The notes: generated from the letters alone by a model not told the origin. 64,000 bases of DNA from DTWD01 sp963662965 (GCA_963662965.1 OY759970.1:806001-870000); one strand, 5' to 3'; counted from the stretch's first letter, positions 26,007 to 38,915 are shown. Made by a program: numbers and translations.

Positions 26007-26534
26007 CTATTGCTTGGCGACCCCGAGGTCGGTGAGGTGCGCCACCAGATCGAGGCCAGCGCGCGACGCCTGGACTTCTTTGTCGATCTTCAAGATCTTG
26101 CCGTCAGGGCCAATAATGAACGTCCAGCGGAACGGCACCGGGCGCTCATCGTTGATCACTCCGTATGCCGTCGCAACGCCTTTTCCCGGATCGCTGAGCA
26201 GAGGGAAGTCGGCGTCGAGCGACTCGGCGAATTCCTTGTTCGTCTGAGGATCATCAGTACTGATCATGAAGTACTGAATGTTGAACGTGTTTAATTGGTC
26301 GCTGGAATCACGCAGCGACTTGCACTCAGCCGTTCAACCACCGGTGAACGCTTTCGGAAACCACGCTAGCACCACCGTGGTGCCCTCGTATTGCGCGAGG
26401 CTGTGCGTGTTCCCGTCGCTCCCCGGAAGCTCGAATGCCGGTGCATCGTCGCCCACGTCCAAGTCCTCCGCCGATGCCCCGGTCGCGCCGAGCGCGAAGA
26501 CGAGCACGGCAGACAGGGCAAAGAGTCCTTTCAT
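26007..26534 (-). CDS. Secreted peroxiredoxin with catalytic selenocysteine
   Basis: 175 residues if the in-frame TGA at 26334-26336 is read as selenocysteine (residue 67). The context FPKAFTGG-Sec-TAECKSLR is the peroxiredoxin active site, where the first position is the peroxidatic Cys/Sec and the nearby Cys could resolve it. Sequence on both sides is collinear with AhpC/TSA-Bcp-like proteins (APAFELPGSDGNTHSL before; QYFMISTDDPQTNKEFAE after). A signal peptide (MKGLFALSAVLVFALGATGA) and GGAGG ribosome-binding site precede it. It reduces peroxides, presumably in the periplasm. The alternative, a nonsense mutation, is disfavoured by the UGA falling exactly on the catalytic residue and by the downstream hairpin. 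Confidence 0.88.
26298..26319 (-). promoter_or_regulatory. SECIS-like hairpin in the peroxiredoxin gene
   Basis: On the coding strand, 14 bases after UGA, a perfect seven-pair stem GUCGCUG / CAGCGAC closes an eight-base loop CGUGAUUC with G at position two. The loop begins 21 bases after the UGA, inside the range usual for bacterial SECIS elements. Confidence 0.7.
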
Positions 26535-26675
26535 GGCCTCCTACTCCTCTGCTGACGCAGGCGCCGGTCCGGAGCCTGCCTGGGTTACCGATGTCCACCA
26601 CAGCTTACCCGAGAACGCCATTCTCGGCTAGGAGCCGCTTAACAGCCAGTCACGGCATCACGGAGCATGATTCCC

Positions 26676-26873
26676 ATGTCCACGCGACCGACGAAGGAGG
26701 GTGACGGCGACGCACCGGCGCCACCGCCACTGCAGGGGCGGCGGTCCGGCGGCGAGAGACGGGACTCGGGCGATCGGCGGTCCATCCGAGAGCGGCGCCA
26801 GCTCAAGTGGAAGCGGGGTTGTCGATCGCCTTTCCCGAGGCGGGGATCCTGCCTACATCGTGACGCTGTTTGA
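26676..26873 (+). CDS. Small arginine-rich hypothetical
   Basis: About 65 residues rich in Arg, Gly and Pro (RRSGGERRDSGDRRSIRERR). No recognised family. A one-base shift would join it to PAYIVTLFDEW in the next frame, so it may be a frameshifted remnant or not a gene. It lies just ahead of the MscS gene. Confidence 0.25.
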   Translation: MSTRPTKEGDGDAPAPPPLQGRRSGGERRDSGDRRSIRERRQLKWKRGCRSPFPRRGSCLHRDAV

Positions 26874-26876
26874 CGA

Positions 26877-28148
26877 GTGGCGGCAGCCGTCCATATGCTG
26901 AGCGCGGTGAACTGGCAGAGCACGGCGGCGGGCCTCGGACTGTCGGTGGCCATTGCCCTCATCGTGGCGCAGGTGGCCGCCCGCCTCGTACGCTACGCGC
27001 TGGCGGCGGCGACCGGCGATGACGACGCCAAGTCGCTGACCAACCCGATCACGCGGCGGCCGATTCGCGTCGTCCGCGCGATCGTCTTCCTGGCCACCCT
27101 GGGGCTGGTGAGCCGTCCTGCCTTGAGTCTGTTTGGTGTCGACCTCTCGGTCGGCGTGCCGCTGGAGGAGCTCACATCGTGGCTCTTTACGCAAGGGCTG
27201 CGAGTGGTCCTGATCGGACTCCTCGCCTATTTCACCGTGCGCGTCGCCGGACTCGGCATTGCCCACTTGGAAGAGGTCGTGCGCGCGCGTGCGGGTCAGG
27301 ACGCGGACAAGATGGAGCTCGTCGAGCGGGTCCACACCATCAGCGGGCTCATCACGAACGCCGTGACCGTGATCGTGTGGAGCGCGGCGGCGCTGATGAT
27401 GCTGCAAGAGGCTGGCGTCAACATCACGCCGTTGCTGACCGGCGCGGGTATCGCGGGGCTGGCGGTCGGCTTTGGCGCGCAGAACCTGGTGCGCGACGTG
27501 ATCTCCGGCTTCTTCTTCATCCTCGAAGATCAGGTGCACGTCGGTGACGTCGTTGAGGTCAATGGAACATCCGGGCTCGTCGAAGCCGTGAAGCTCCGAA
27601 CGCTCGTGCTGCGTGACCTGTCAGGCACGGTCCACGTCGTGCCAAACGGTGAGATCACCACGCTCTCGAACAAGACGAAGGAGTTCTCCTACGCCGTGCT
27701 CGATGTCGGCGTGGCGTACAAGGAAGATACCGACCACGTCTCGGCCGTGCTCCGCGACGTCGGAGCCGAGATTGGGGCCGATCCCGACTTCAACACTCAG
27801 ATTCTGTCGCCGCTCGAGATCCTCGGCGTCAACGAGTTCGGCGACTCCGCCGTGGTTATCAAGATCCGGATCAAGACGCGACCGCTCAAGCAGTGGATGA
27901 TCGGGCGGGAGCTGCGACGGCGGATCAAGAAGGCGTTCGACGCCGAAGGCATCGAGATCCCATTCCCGCATATGTCGCTGTACTTCGGCGAGGCGAGCAA
28001 GCCGTTTCTCGCACAGCAGCTCAAGCTCGACTCGCTGGCGCAAACTGCCGCGCCGGCACCGAACACCGTCACTCCCCCCGCGCGCGAGACTCGCGCGACG
28101 GCACGGAGTGCGGCTGCGGAGGCCGAGGCGGACGGCGGCTATGAATAG
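26877..28148 (+). CDS. MscS-family mechanosensitive channel
   Basis: 423 residues: about four membrane helices, then the pore helix and beta domain typical of MscS (LTGAGIAGLAVGFGAQNLVR, then GFFFILEDQVHVGDVVEV), a cytoplasmic vestibule domain ending around FPHMSLYFGEASKPF, and an alanine/threonine-rich tail. MscS channels release solutes on hypo-osmotic shock. I use GTG 26877; ATG 26895 is an alternative. Confidence 0.88.
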   Translation: MAAAVHMLSAVNWQSTAAGLGLSVAIALIVAQVAARLVRYALAAATGDDDAKSLTNPITRRPIRVVRAIVFLATLGLVSRPALSLFGVDLSVGVPLEELTSWLFTQGLRVVLIGLLAYFTVRVAGLGIAHLEEVVRARAGQDADKMELVERVHTISGLITNAVTVIVWSAAALMMLQEAGVNITPLLTGAGIAGLAVGFGAQNLVRDVISGFFFILEDQVHVGDVVEVNGTSGLVEAVKLRTLVLRDLSGTVHVVPNGEITTLSNKTKEFSYAVLDVGVAYKEDTDHVSAVLRDVGAEIGADPDFNTQILSPLEILGVNEFGDSAVVIKIRIKTRPLKQWMIGRELRRRIKKAFDAEGIEIPFPHMSLYFGEASKPFLAQQLKLDSLAQTAAPAPNTVTPPARETRATARSAAAEAEADGGYE

Positions 28149-28151
28149 CAG

Positions 28152-29587
28152 TCACTCCACGAGACGCGCATTGCGGAACTGCGCGTGCCATCCAAACCAG
28201 AACGCCCGCTGTGCGGCGATCCGGCGCGCACGGCGCGCCGGATCGGTCGCGTGGACGAGCGCGTCCTCGCCGACCCTCCACCGCCCGCCGTCGCTGTCGA
28301 TGACAACGAGATCGCCATCGGCCCGCTCGAACTCCGTCTCCCCGGCGTCATACACACGGTTCGCACCAGCCGCCGTCGTGACCACGACAAGGCGGCGGCC
28401 GGCATGCTCCTCCGTGTGTGTCCGGTGGTCCTCGAGAAACTCCACCGCGAATGCCAGCGGGTGGCGTACGCCATCCGCGTCGTCGAGTAGGAGGACCATG
28501 ACTTCGTCTTTGTTGTCGAGGCGATCGTCGAGCTCCGACACATCGAACATCAAGTCATCGTTCGAGAAGTAACCCTGGTACGCCGCTCCTTCGTCGTAGT
28601 CCCGCTCGTAGCCGGTCTCGAGCGACAGCACGGTCGTTTCCGGGTGCATACGTCGCCATTCCCCCCAGGTGGTGGTGACGACCGATCGATGCGTCACGCG
28701 GACGCCGCTCCCGACGAGCGGACCAACGACCGGGACTCCCTCGAACGTGTTCCACAGGCGCTTCGTCCCATGGTCAAACATGAGCTTGTTCGACCGATAC
28801 AGCAAACCACTCGTGCCAAACTTGATGGGCTCACCGTCGGTGACACTCTCGTAGGGGATGACCGTGCCACACAGCGTGCAATAGACGATCGTGAGCTCGA
28901 CGCCGCCCACCCGGTCGAGCGCCATCTCGTGCCACGCGAGAATTCGCTTGGGGTACGCCCGGGTCTCGCCGGCGGCGGCGATGGCCGGTGGATACTCAAG
29001 CGGCGGGATCCCATTGACCGACACCCCTCCCCAATCGATCTCGTCCAACCGGAATCGTCGCGCGCGTGCCGACAGGAAAGAAGTCGGCAAACCGTGGGTC
29101 GAGATCCGCATGCCACGCGCCCTTGAAGAACGCGTAGTTGGGATGGAAATCATACGGCTGGTCCCAAATCCACTGATGCGCGCGCTGGAGGTCACCCCGA
29201 AAGCGCTGGTCGGTCCGGTCTTCAAGAAAGCCCATGAGCCGCCGCCACACCTTCGTGGACGTATGCTCGCGTTGTCCGAGCGCGCTGTTGATGGCGCCAG
29301 TCGGATTCGTCGCGCCGCCCCCGAACCCGGGCCCGCCGACGCCGGATCGCTGCGGCGGCACCAGGAAGCGGACCATGTCCCAGAATGATGCCGGCGTAGC
29401 CGTCACGCCACTGGGCGGCGATCTGGTCGAGCGCCTCCTCGGCGACGTCATCATCGGGCGACAACGCCGTAAAGAACAATCGAATATTTGGGTGCGTCCA
29501 GTCGTCCCCCGGCTGTTCCTAGCCCACAGCCACAGCCGTTGGACCGAGGGTGATGAACACGAGCGCCGCAATTCCAAGAATCCGCAT
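28152..29587 (-). pseudogene. DUF3179 domain protein, three lesions
   Basis: ATG 29587 begins a signal peptide (MRILGIAALVFITLGPTAV) that hits TAG at about 29522 and resumes in frame with EQPGDDWTHPNIRLFFTALS. A frameshift near 29382 leads to DMVRFLVPPQRSG and the segment RAHQWIWDQPYDFHPNYAFF, and a second near 29056 leads to the main DUF3179 part (FRLDEIDWGGVSVNGIPPLE, then YCTLCGTVIPY) through to 28152. DUF3179 proteins are secreted and of unknown function. The C-terminal 300 codons are undamaged. Confidence 0.8.
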
Positions 29588-29696
29588 ACGGTTTAGACGT
29601 CCGCAACGCTCCCGCTGTCCCCAGCCTGACTTCCGTCCGGCGTCGTCCGCGTCGATTCGGTGGCGTGATGTAGTACGCTCGGTCTCGCTCACATTG

Positions 29697-30221
29697 ATGC
29701 CGATGCCCCCCACGCCGCTCTTTACCGCTGAACAGATCCGGCGCCGCGTCGAAGAGTTGGCCGCCGCGCTCGACCAGCGGTTCGACGACGGTGTCACGCC
29801 GCATCTCATCGGCGTGCTCAAGGGCGGGTTCGTGTTTCTCGCCGATCTCATGCGAGCCATGTCCCGACCGGCGACGGTCGACTTCGTCCGGGTCGCGAGC
29901 TACGGTTCAGGCACCATGAGCTCCGGCACCCCGCGGCTGCTCGACGCTCCGTCCGTGAGCCTCAGGGGCCGAGATGTCGTCGTCGTTGAGGACATCGTCG
30001 ATACCGGTCTCACGCTCCAGGCCGTGCGGCAGAGTCTCCTAGCGCAACAGCCGCGAAGCCTCAGCACTGTGGCCTTGCTGGCCAAGCCCGCGCGCCGCCA
30101 AGTCGACGTCCCGGTCGAGCTAGTCGGCTTCAGCCTCGGCGACGAGTTTGTCGTCGGCTACGGTCTCGACGTCGACGAAATGCACCGCGCACTCCCGTAC
30201 CTGGCCGTTGTCACGCCATGA
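29697..30221 (+). CDS. hpt: Hypoxanthine-guanine phosphoribosyltransferase
   Basis: 174 residues with type I PRTase features: LIGVLKGGFVFLADLMR, the PRPP-binding motif VVVVEDIVDTGLTL, and GYGLDVDEMHR near the C-terminus. It salvages hypoxanthine/guanine with PRPP. ATG 29697 or 29703 both fit; no strong ribosome-binding site. Confidence 0.9.
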   Translation: MPMPPTPLFTAEQIRRRVEELAAALDQRFDDGVTPHLIGVLKGGFVFLADLMRAMSRPATVDFVRVASYGSGTMSSGTPRLLDAPSVSLRGRDVVVVEDIVDTGLTLQAVRQSLLAQQPRSLSTVALLAKPARRQVDVPVELVGFSLGDEFVVGYGLDVDEMHRALPYLAVVTP

Positions 30222-30256
30222 TAGCCCTAAGGACTCGGTCCTAAGCGAAACAGACC

Positions 30257-31102
30257 ATGTCGACATCATCTTCACCAACGTCGCCAGCTCCTGACACACC
30301 GACCGACCGTTGGCCGACCGCCATTACCGAGGTCGAACCGAACAAGATTCTGATTCGGGGGTACCCAATCGACGAGTTGATGGGACGGCTATCGTTCGGG
30401 GACACCGTCTACCTCCTTCTCGTTGGCGAGCTGCCGTCGCGTACCGTCAGCCGTGTCATGGAAGCACTCTTGGTGTCGTCGATTGATCATGGGACGTTCC
30501 CCCCCTCGACCATCGCGGCCCGCACAGTCGCGGGGACCGGCGCGCCGCTCCGGGCGGCGGCCGCCGCTGGCGTCCTCGCGCTCGGTTCACAGCTCGGCGG
30601 CGGCGGCAGCATCGAAGCGTGCATGCGGTTTCTCGACGACGGCCTCGCGCTCGTCGGGGAATGGGTCTCGTATGACGACGCCGCGCGACGACTCATCGAC
30701 CAACGTCAGGGCGCCGGGCACGCCCCGCCCGGGTACGGTCATCGTCTTCACGGACGCGATCCACGGGCGGCCCGGCTGATGCAGCTCGCGTTCGAGCTCG
30801 AGCTCGAAGGGGGACACACCCAGCTCGCGCGCGCGGTCGAGCAGGAGCTGACCGAGCGATACTCGGCCGACGGACAGGGCGACGCGTCGCTCAATGTCGA
30901 TGGCGCCATCGCCGCCGTCTCGGGCGACCTCGGTCTCGACGCCGAAACCGCGACGTTGCTGTTCACGATCTCGCGCGTCCCCGGTTTGGTCGCGCACGCG
31001 CTCGAGGCGCAGCGGCGCCAGGAAGCGATGCGCTACATCGATCCGACGAAGCACGCGTACGACGGTCCGGGCGAGCGCCGCCTGCCAGAGTCTCCGCTGT
31101 AA
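30257..31102 (+). CDS. Short citrate synthase family protein (citryl-CoA lyase-like)
   Basis: 281 residues, shorter than a full citrate synthase (about 430). It has the small-domain start TAITEVEPNKILIRGYPIDE, a His loop (SSIDHGTFPPS) and the second active-site His in PGYGHRLHGRDP; the last conserved segment is RVPGLVAHALEAQRR. Such short proteins are usually annotated as citryl-CoA lyase or type II citrate synthase relatives. Whether it makes or cleaves citrate is unknown. A terminator-like hairpin follows. Confidence 0.8.
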   Translation: MSTSSSPTSPAPDTPTDRWPTAITEVEPNKILIRGYPIDELMGRLSFGDTVYLLLVGELPSRTVSRVMEALLVSSIDHGTFPPSTIAARTVAGTGAPLRAAAAAGVLALGSQLGGGGSIEACMRFLDDGLALVGEWVSYDDAARRLIDQRQGAGHAPPGYGHRLHGRDPRAARLMQLAFELELEGGHTQLARAVEQELTERYSADGQGDASLNVDGAIAAVSGDLGLDAETATLLFTISRVPGLVAHALEAQRRQEAMRYIDPTKHAYDGPGERRLPESPL

Positions 31103-31108
31103 ACTTCG

Positions 31109-31127
31109 ACGGGGCTGGCGGCCCCGT
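31109..31127 (+). terminator. Terminator-like hairpin after the citrate-synthase-like gene
   Basis: ACGGGGC-TGGCG-GCCCCGT forms a seven-pair stem seven bases after the stop. The T-rich tail is weak (CTTGTTTG further on). It lies between convergent genes and may serve both. Confidence 0.55.
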
Positions 31128-31173
31128 GGCGCGCCTTGTTTGTACCTTGCGAGATCTGAGCTGCTACGGAGTG

Positions 31174-33087
<1,914 letters not shown>

Positions 33088-33296
33088 GCCACGCCTCGTG
33101 CCTTCTCGCCTTCCAGATTATCACGCGTGGGGTTCGGTCCGGGGACGGTCCGTTCCAGACAACGGGACCCAGTGTTGCGGCAGGCGCACGACGCCGCACG
33201 CTCATCACAGATCCGCGGTTGCCCAGCGGTCAGAGGCGACGGCCGTCTGGCCCCGCTGGGGTGGTCGTTCTGTTCAGCGCCCGTGACCACTAAGAT

Positions 33297-34931
<1,635 letters not shown>

Positions 34932-34971
34932 GTCGTGGCACTCCAATCACTGAAACACGTCGTAGGTCTTG

Positions 34972-35271
34972 TTAGTCGCTGTCGATGACACCGAGAATGT
35001 CGTCTTCCCGCATGATGAGAAACTCGTCGCCGTCCAGCTTGATCTCCTGTCCCGAGTACTTGCCGAACAGCACCCGGTCACCGGCCTTAACGTCGAGGGA
35101 GGTCACCGAGCCGTCGTCCTTGACCTTGCCGTTGCCGGCTGCGATCACTTTGCCTTGTTGCGGTTTCTCCTTGGCGGTGTCGGGGATGATGATCCCGCCG
35201 ACCTGCTGCTCGCCTTCCTCGATACGCTCAACGATGATTCGGTCGTGGAGTGGTCGTACCTTGACAGCCAT
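34972..35271 (-). CDS. groES: Co-chaperonin GroES
   Basis: 99 residues from ATG 35271 (MAVKVRPLHDRIIVERIE). Contains the mobile-loop region GEQQVGGIIIPDTAKEKPQQG. First gene of the groESL operon; preceded by a promoter and CIRCE-like operator (35350-35403). Confidence 0.96.
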   Translation of the reverse strand: MAVKVRPLHDRIIVERIEEGEQQVGGIIIPDTAKEKPQQGKVIAAGNGKVKDDGSVTSLDVKAGDRVLFGKYSGQEIKLDGDEFLIMREDDILGVIDSD

Positions 35272-35349
35272 GAACTTCACGCTCCCTTCAAGTACCTATT
35301 AGGACAGGGATACGTCCCGAAAGCATCTGCGAAGCAGACGCGGCGACGC

Positions 35350-35403
35350 GGCGCACTCTGCGGTCACGATAGCTAAGGTATCCCGCGCGAAGGCCGGCGT
35401 CAA
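35350..35403 (-). promoter_or_regulatory. groESL promoter with imperfect CIRCE operator
   Basis: Read on the minus strand: -35 TTGACG (35398-35403), 17-base spacer, -10 TACCTT (35375-35380), then TTAGCTATC-N9-GAGTGCGCC (35376-35350), overlapping the -10 by its first bases. The HrcA-binding CIRCE consensus is TTAGCACTC-N9-GAGTGCTAA; this site matches 13 of 18 positions with exact spacing. It lies about 80 bases before groES. Promoter position is well supported; HrcA control is inferred and no hrcA is in the window. Confidence 0.65.
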
Positions 35404-35422
35404 ATTCGACAGGCGGCAACGC

Positions 35423-35728
35423 CTACGTGGTCTTGAAGCGCCCGATGCCTTCGTCCTGGATGGACTGCGTGGTGGCGGATCGCGCCCCGTCCGTGGTCGG
35501 CAAGCCATACACCGCCTTCATGGCCGGTTCCAGCATGCCCAAGGTGATCTCTCCCTGTGACGGCGGCTCACCTTTGTCTTTCGAACGCCGGAGCACCGAT
35601 CGGTACTGTTTCCAGAATAGCGAGAGGTTGCCACTCCTCGTTGCGCTCTCGAACACCGTCATCGCGTGGGCCGCCGGCGCGCACTCGAGAATGGCCAGCA
35701 GCGTCTTCAGTTTTTGCGCGTTTGTCAT
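35423..35728 (-). CDS. Hypothetical protein coupled to rpoD
   Basis: 101 residues; I do not recognise it. It is soluble and mixed-charge (QYRSVLRRSKDKGEPPSQGE, then LGMLEPAMKAVYGLP). Its ATG overlaps the rpoD stop (ATGA at 35725-35728), so it is probably translated with rpoD. No domain visible. Confidence 0.55.
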   Translation of the reverse strand: MTNAQKLKTLLAILECAPAAHAMTVFESATRSGNLSLFWKQYRSVLRRSKDKGEPPSQGEITLGMLEPAMKAVYGLPTTDGARSATTQSIQDEGIGRFKTT

Positions 35729-37536
35729 GGTCGCCTTGGTCCTTCATCGACGGGAGTTTCGTGCAGTACGTCCTCATCCACGCCCAGATGCCGCACGTTG
35801 CTGCGCTTCACGCGGTCAACGACGGCCATGCGTCCGGTGGCCCGAGGGCGGTAGCTGGACTCGTCGGTCCCCTCAGCAAACGTACGGAGTGGGCGACTCC
35901 GTGACGGCTGCCGTAGCTTGTCCAGCGCTTTCGCCTCCACCTGCCGAATCCGTTCGCGGGTGAGCCCAAAGACCTGCCCGATCTCCCCCAGTGTCTGCGC
36001 CTGGCCGTCGTCCATCCCGAATCGTCGGCGAATGATCTCCCGCTCTCTGGGCGTCAAGGTCTTCAAGACCGCCTCGATCCGTTCCCGCCTATCGAGGGCC
36101 ATCATCATCTCCGACGGAGACCGTGCCTGAGGATCCGCAAGGCTGTCCCGGAGCGGGGGACCGTCATCGCTCCCGAGCGGCGTCTCGAGCGAGATGGCGT
36201 GCTGCGAGATGCGCCGGGCATTAAGGACTTGATCAACCGACAGGCCCAGTGCCCGGCCGAGCTCGGCGGCGGTCGGCTCGCGGCCCCATTCCTGCACCAG
36301 CGCCTGGGAGGCGCGGCCGAGTTTGTTGATCCGGTCGTGCAAATGGACGGGGACTCGGATCGTGCGCGCGCGGTCGGCAAGAGCGCGCGTGACCCCCTGC
36401 CGGATCCACCACGTGGCATACGTGGAGAACTTGTAGCCCCGGCGGTACTCAAACTTGTCCACGGCGCGCATCAGGCCGATGTTGCCTTCCTGAATGAGAT
36501 CGAGGAACGCCAGGCCACGGCGCTGGTATTTCTTGGCGATCGACACGACGAGACGGAGGTTGGCTGCGACCAACGCGCTCTTGGCCTGCTCGGCCTGTGC
36601 TTCCCCCCGAGCGATTCGCTCGATTGTTCGCCGAACCTCCGCTGGTGTCTGCTGCAGGTGTTCCGTGAGCTCGCCGAGCTCGGCTCTCACGTCCTTCAGC
36701 CGGCGCAGCGCGCGCCGGCGCGGCAGTCCCGTCAACCGTGCCCGCGTGGTCGTCTTGCGGAGCCGGCGCTCGACGACATGAACCGCTCGCTCTGCAGCTT
36801 CGACCGCGTCCGCGGACGCTCTGAAGCGCTCAATGAAACCAAGTCTGGTCGCGTCACTAAACGCGATGCGGCGCACCAGTTGGGCGACTCGGACCCGCGC
36901 GCGTCCAGCCTCCCACCGCGCTTGCCGAACGGTTCGACGATTACGTGTGGTCATCCTCGTCCACGACGCTCGACACGTCTGGACATCGGCCCACGCCGCG
37001 CTGATCGCATCAACTTGCACCAGGACGTCTCGGGCCCGACGCTCAAGCCGATCGGCGGTCACGTCCCCGTGGCGATGTGTGACGAAGCCGCGAACGAGTC
37101 GCCCGTCGCGCCTCAGCTTGTCCCCCAGTCGAATGACCTGCTGCGCCACACTGGGGGTATGCGAGAGGGCCACCAAGGTTGCCCGCGTGCCGCGTTCGAA
37201 CTGCTTCGCTAGCACCACTTCTTGCTCGCGCGTCAGGAGGGGGACCCGGCTCATATCCGCGAAATACAGGTGCACGACGTCGCTGGCCTTTTCGGCCGGG
37301 GTCGGGGGGCGGGCGCTCCCATCTGTGCCCTCGCGCACCGCCGATTCCACGACCTCGATACCGGCGTCCCGACACCGGCTGAGCAAGTCCACCAGCACGC
37401 GCGGCGAGGTGACGTCGGCCGGCAGCAGCGCATCGACCTCTTCGAGGAGCACGTATCCCTTGTCCTCCCCGATAACGATCAACTGGTGGACGGCCTCGTC
37501 CTGCGCTACGGTCAGCAACGTGGCACCTCGGTGCAT
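35725..37536 (-). CDS. rpoD: Primary sigma factor RpoD with C-terminal extension
   Basis: 603 residues from ATG 37536, chosen for GAGGAG 10 bases upstream; an earlier in-frame start at 37578 exists. Region 1.1 (HQLIVIGEDKGYVLLEEVDA), 1.2 (DVVHLYFADMSRVPLLTREQ), a long spacer, region 2 (RGLAFLDLIQEGNIGLMRAV, YKFSTYATWWIRQ), region 3, and region 4.2 (LGEIGQVFGLTRERIRQVEA) are all present. Primary sigma factors normally end soon after KLRxPSRSRxLR; here about 50 residues follow (FAEGTDESSYRPRATGR...). The extension may be a lineage trait or a lost stop codon. Confidence 0.93.
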   Translation of the reverse strand: MHRGATLLTVAQDEAVHQLIVIGEDKGYVLLEEVDALLPADVTSPRVLVDLLSRCRDAGIEVVESAVREGTDGSARPPTPAEKASDVVHLYFADMSRVPLLTREQEVVLAKQFERGTRATLVALSHTPSVAQQVIRLGDKLRRDGRLVRGFVTHRHGDVTADRLERRARDVLVQVDAISAAWADVQTCRASWTRMTTRNRRTVRQARWEAGRARVRVAQLVRRIAFSDATRLGFIERFRASADAVEAAERAVHVVERRLRKTTTRARLTGLPRRRALRRLKDVRAELGELTEHLQQTPAEVRRTIERIARGEAQAEQAKSALVAANLRLVVSIAKKYQRRGLAFLDLIQEGNIGLMRAVDKFEYRRGYKFSTYATWWIRQGVTRALADRARTIRVPVHLHDRINKLGRASQALVQEWGREPTAAELGRALGLSVDQVLNARRISQHAISLETPLGSDDGPPLRDSLADPQARSPSEMMMALDRRERIEAVLKTLTPREREIIRRRFGMDDGQAQTLGEIGQVFGLTRERIRQVEAKALDKLRQPSRSRPLRTFAEGTDESSYRPRATGRMAVVDRVKRSNVRHLGVDEDVLHETPVDEGPRRP

Positions 37537-37578
37537 GCGGCTGACGCTCCTCTGGGTCGAATGAGCATGTGTGTGCAC

Positions 37579-38153
37579 ACCGCTGACTTCGGCGTGGAGA
37601 CGAATGTTGACCTCAGGATACGTCGTCTACCAGGCAGCCGCGAGCAAATATTGGTACATCGTCGAGATTCCTAACGACTAAACCCGCGACAAGACAGTGC
37701 CTCAGTCGTGCGATCCCTGGCAGCCGTTCGGCAGATCGCACTGCGGTACCGCGACCGACCCGGAGTCTGAGTCGAGGCGCGGCGCCCGAATGCGGTATAC
37801 ACTGGTAGTTCTCCATTTGGTGCGCGACTGGAGCCTGTTCAGTCGCTGTTGATCTACCTGGACAATCAGCACCGTCGACATTGGGAACCAGGCCGGCGAC
37901 ACGCTGAGGGTGCACGGTCCACATCCTGCGTCGTGGGCGAAGCCCCTTGGCCACGACCGCGTCCCGGTCGTCACGTCTGTGGCGGGCGAGATACTAGTCT
38001 ACAGTCGGTCGTCTCTCTGAGAAGGTCGGCACGCCTACAAGGGATCAAGCTGAGATCGATACTGCCACGTCGCCCGACGAGGATGCGCAGCCAAGGGTTC
38101 CGCACCGAGCCACGACAGGTGCGATTCACCGGCGCGACGACAGCGTCACACCG
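37579..38153. other. Intergenic stretch without a recognisable gene
   Basis: 575 bases between rpoD and the divergent nucleotidyltransferase gene. Open frames on both strands look random. It must hold the rpoD promoter; an AT-rich patch at about 37648-37662 is the most likely place, but I cannot define -10/-35 boxes with confidence. Confidence 0.5.
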
Positions 38154-38880
38154 GTGAACACGGCGGTCCTCCTCGCGGCGGGCTGCGGAAGTCGCCTCCA
38201 CCCAGCGACTCACGTCGCGCCAAAATGCTTGAGCGAGATCAACGGTGTCCCCATTCTGGAACAACAGGTCCGGTGTTTGCGTCGCTGGGGCTTTCAGCGG
38301 CTGGTCATCGTCGTGGGACACCTCGAGCGCCAGATTCGCGACTTTCTCGCCTGGACGGAGCCGGGCCTGATGGTCGACTATGTGGTGAATTCACAATTCC
38401 GAACCACCAACAACATCTACTCCCTGTGGCTGGCCCAAGAGCAGATCTCGGAGCCCTTTCTGCTGCTTGAATGCGATTTATTCTTCAAAGAGGCGTCGCT
38501 GCGGAACATGCTCGCGCCGAACAAGGTCGCGGTCTCGAAGGTGCAACCGTGGATGAACGGCACCACGGTGGACCATCGATACCGACCGGCGAATTACCGG
38601 GTTCCGGGTTGGCCATCACGCCGAGCGTTTCGACCTCAAGACGGTCAACATCTATAGCTTCTCGATGGTGACGTGGAGCGAAATGACGCTACGGCTCGAC
38701 CAGCACATACGCTCGGGCGACGTCGATGAGTACTACGAGGTGGTGTTGTCGGAAATGGTCTCCGACGGAGACCGTTCTTTCGAGGCGGTCGACATGCCCG
38801 AGCACGATTGGCATGAGATCGACAGTCTTGACGATCTCCGAGCCGCTGAGCGCGCGGTGACGACCCCGGTATGGAGATGA
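38154..38880 (+). pseudogene. Phosphocholine-cytidylyltransferase-like nucleotidyltransferase, frameshifted
   Basis: Begins with the nucleotidyltransferase motif VLLAAGCGSRLHPATHVAPK and continues through FRTTNNIYSLWLAQEQ and LLLECDLFF. The frame breaks at about 38572 after MNGTTV, where one extra G in GGTGGACC explains it. The next frame reads IDTDRRITGFRVGHHAERFD and LKTVNIYSFSMVTWSEM to the stop at 38880. LicC-like enzymes load CDP onto choline, ethanolamine or phosphonate alcohols. It heads a three-gene plus-strand group with a methyltransferase and a CDP-alcohol phosphatidyltransferase. One-base lesion: dead or assembly error. Confidence 0.75.
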
Positions 38881-38915
38881 GTGGACAGCTTGTGGGAGTG
38901 CCGCAGCCGTGACCG

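Noticed and set aside
37971..38321. 116-codon minus-strand frame
   Set aside because: Half of it is antisense to the nucleotidyltransferase gene, and no motif or start signal is visible.
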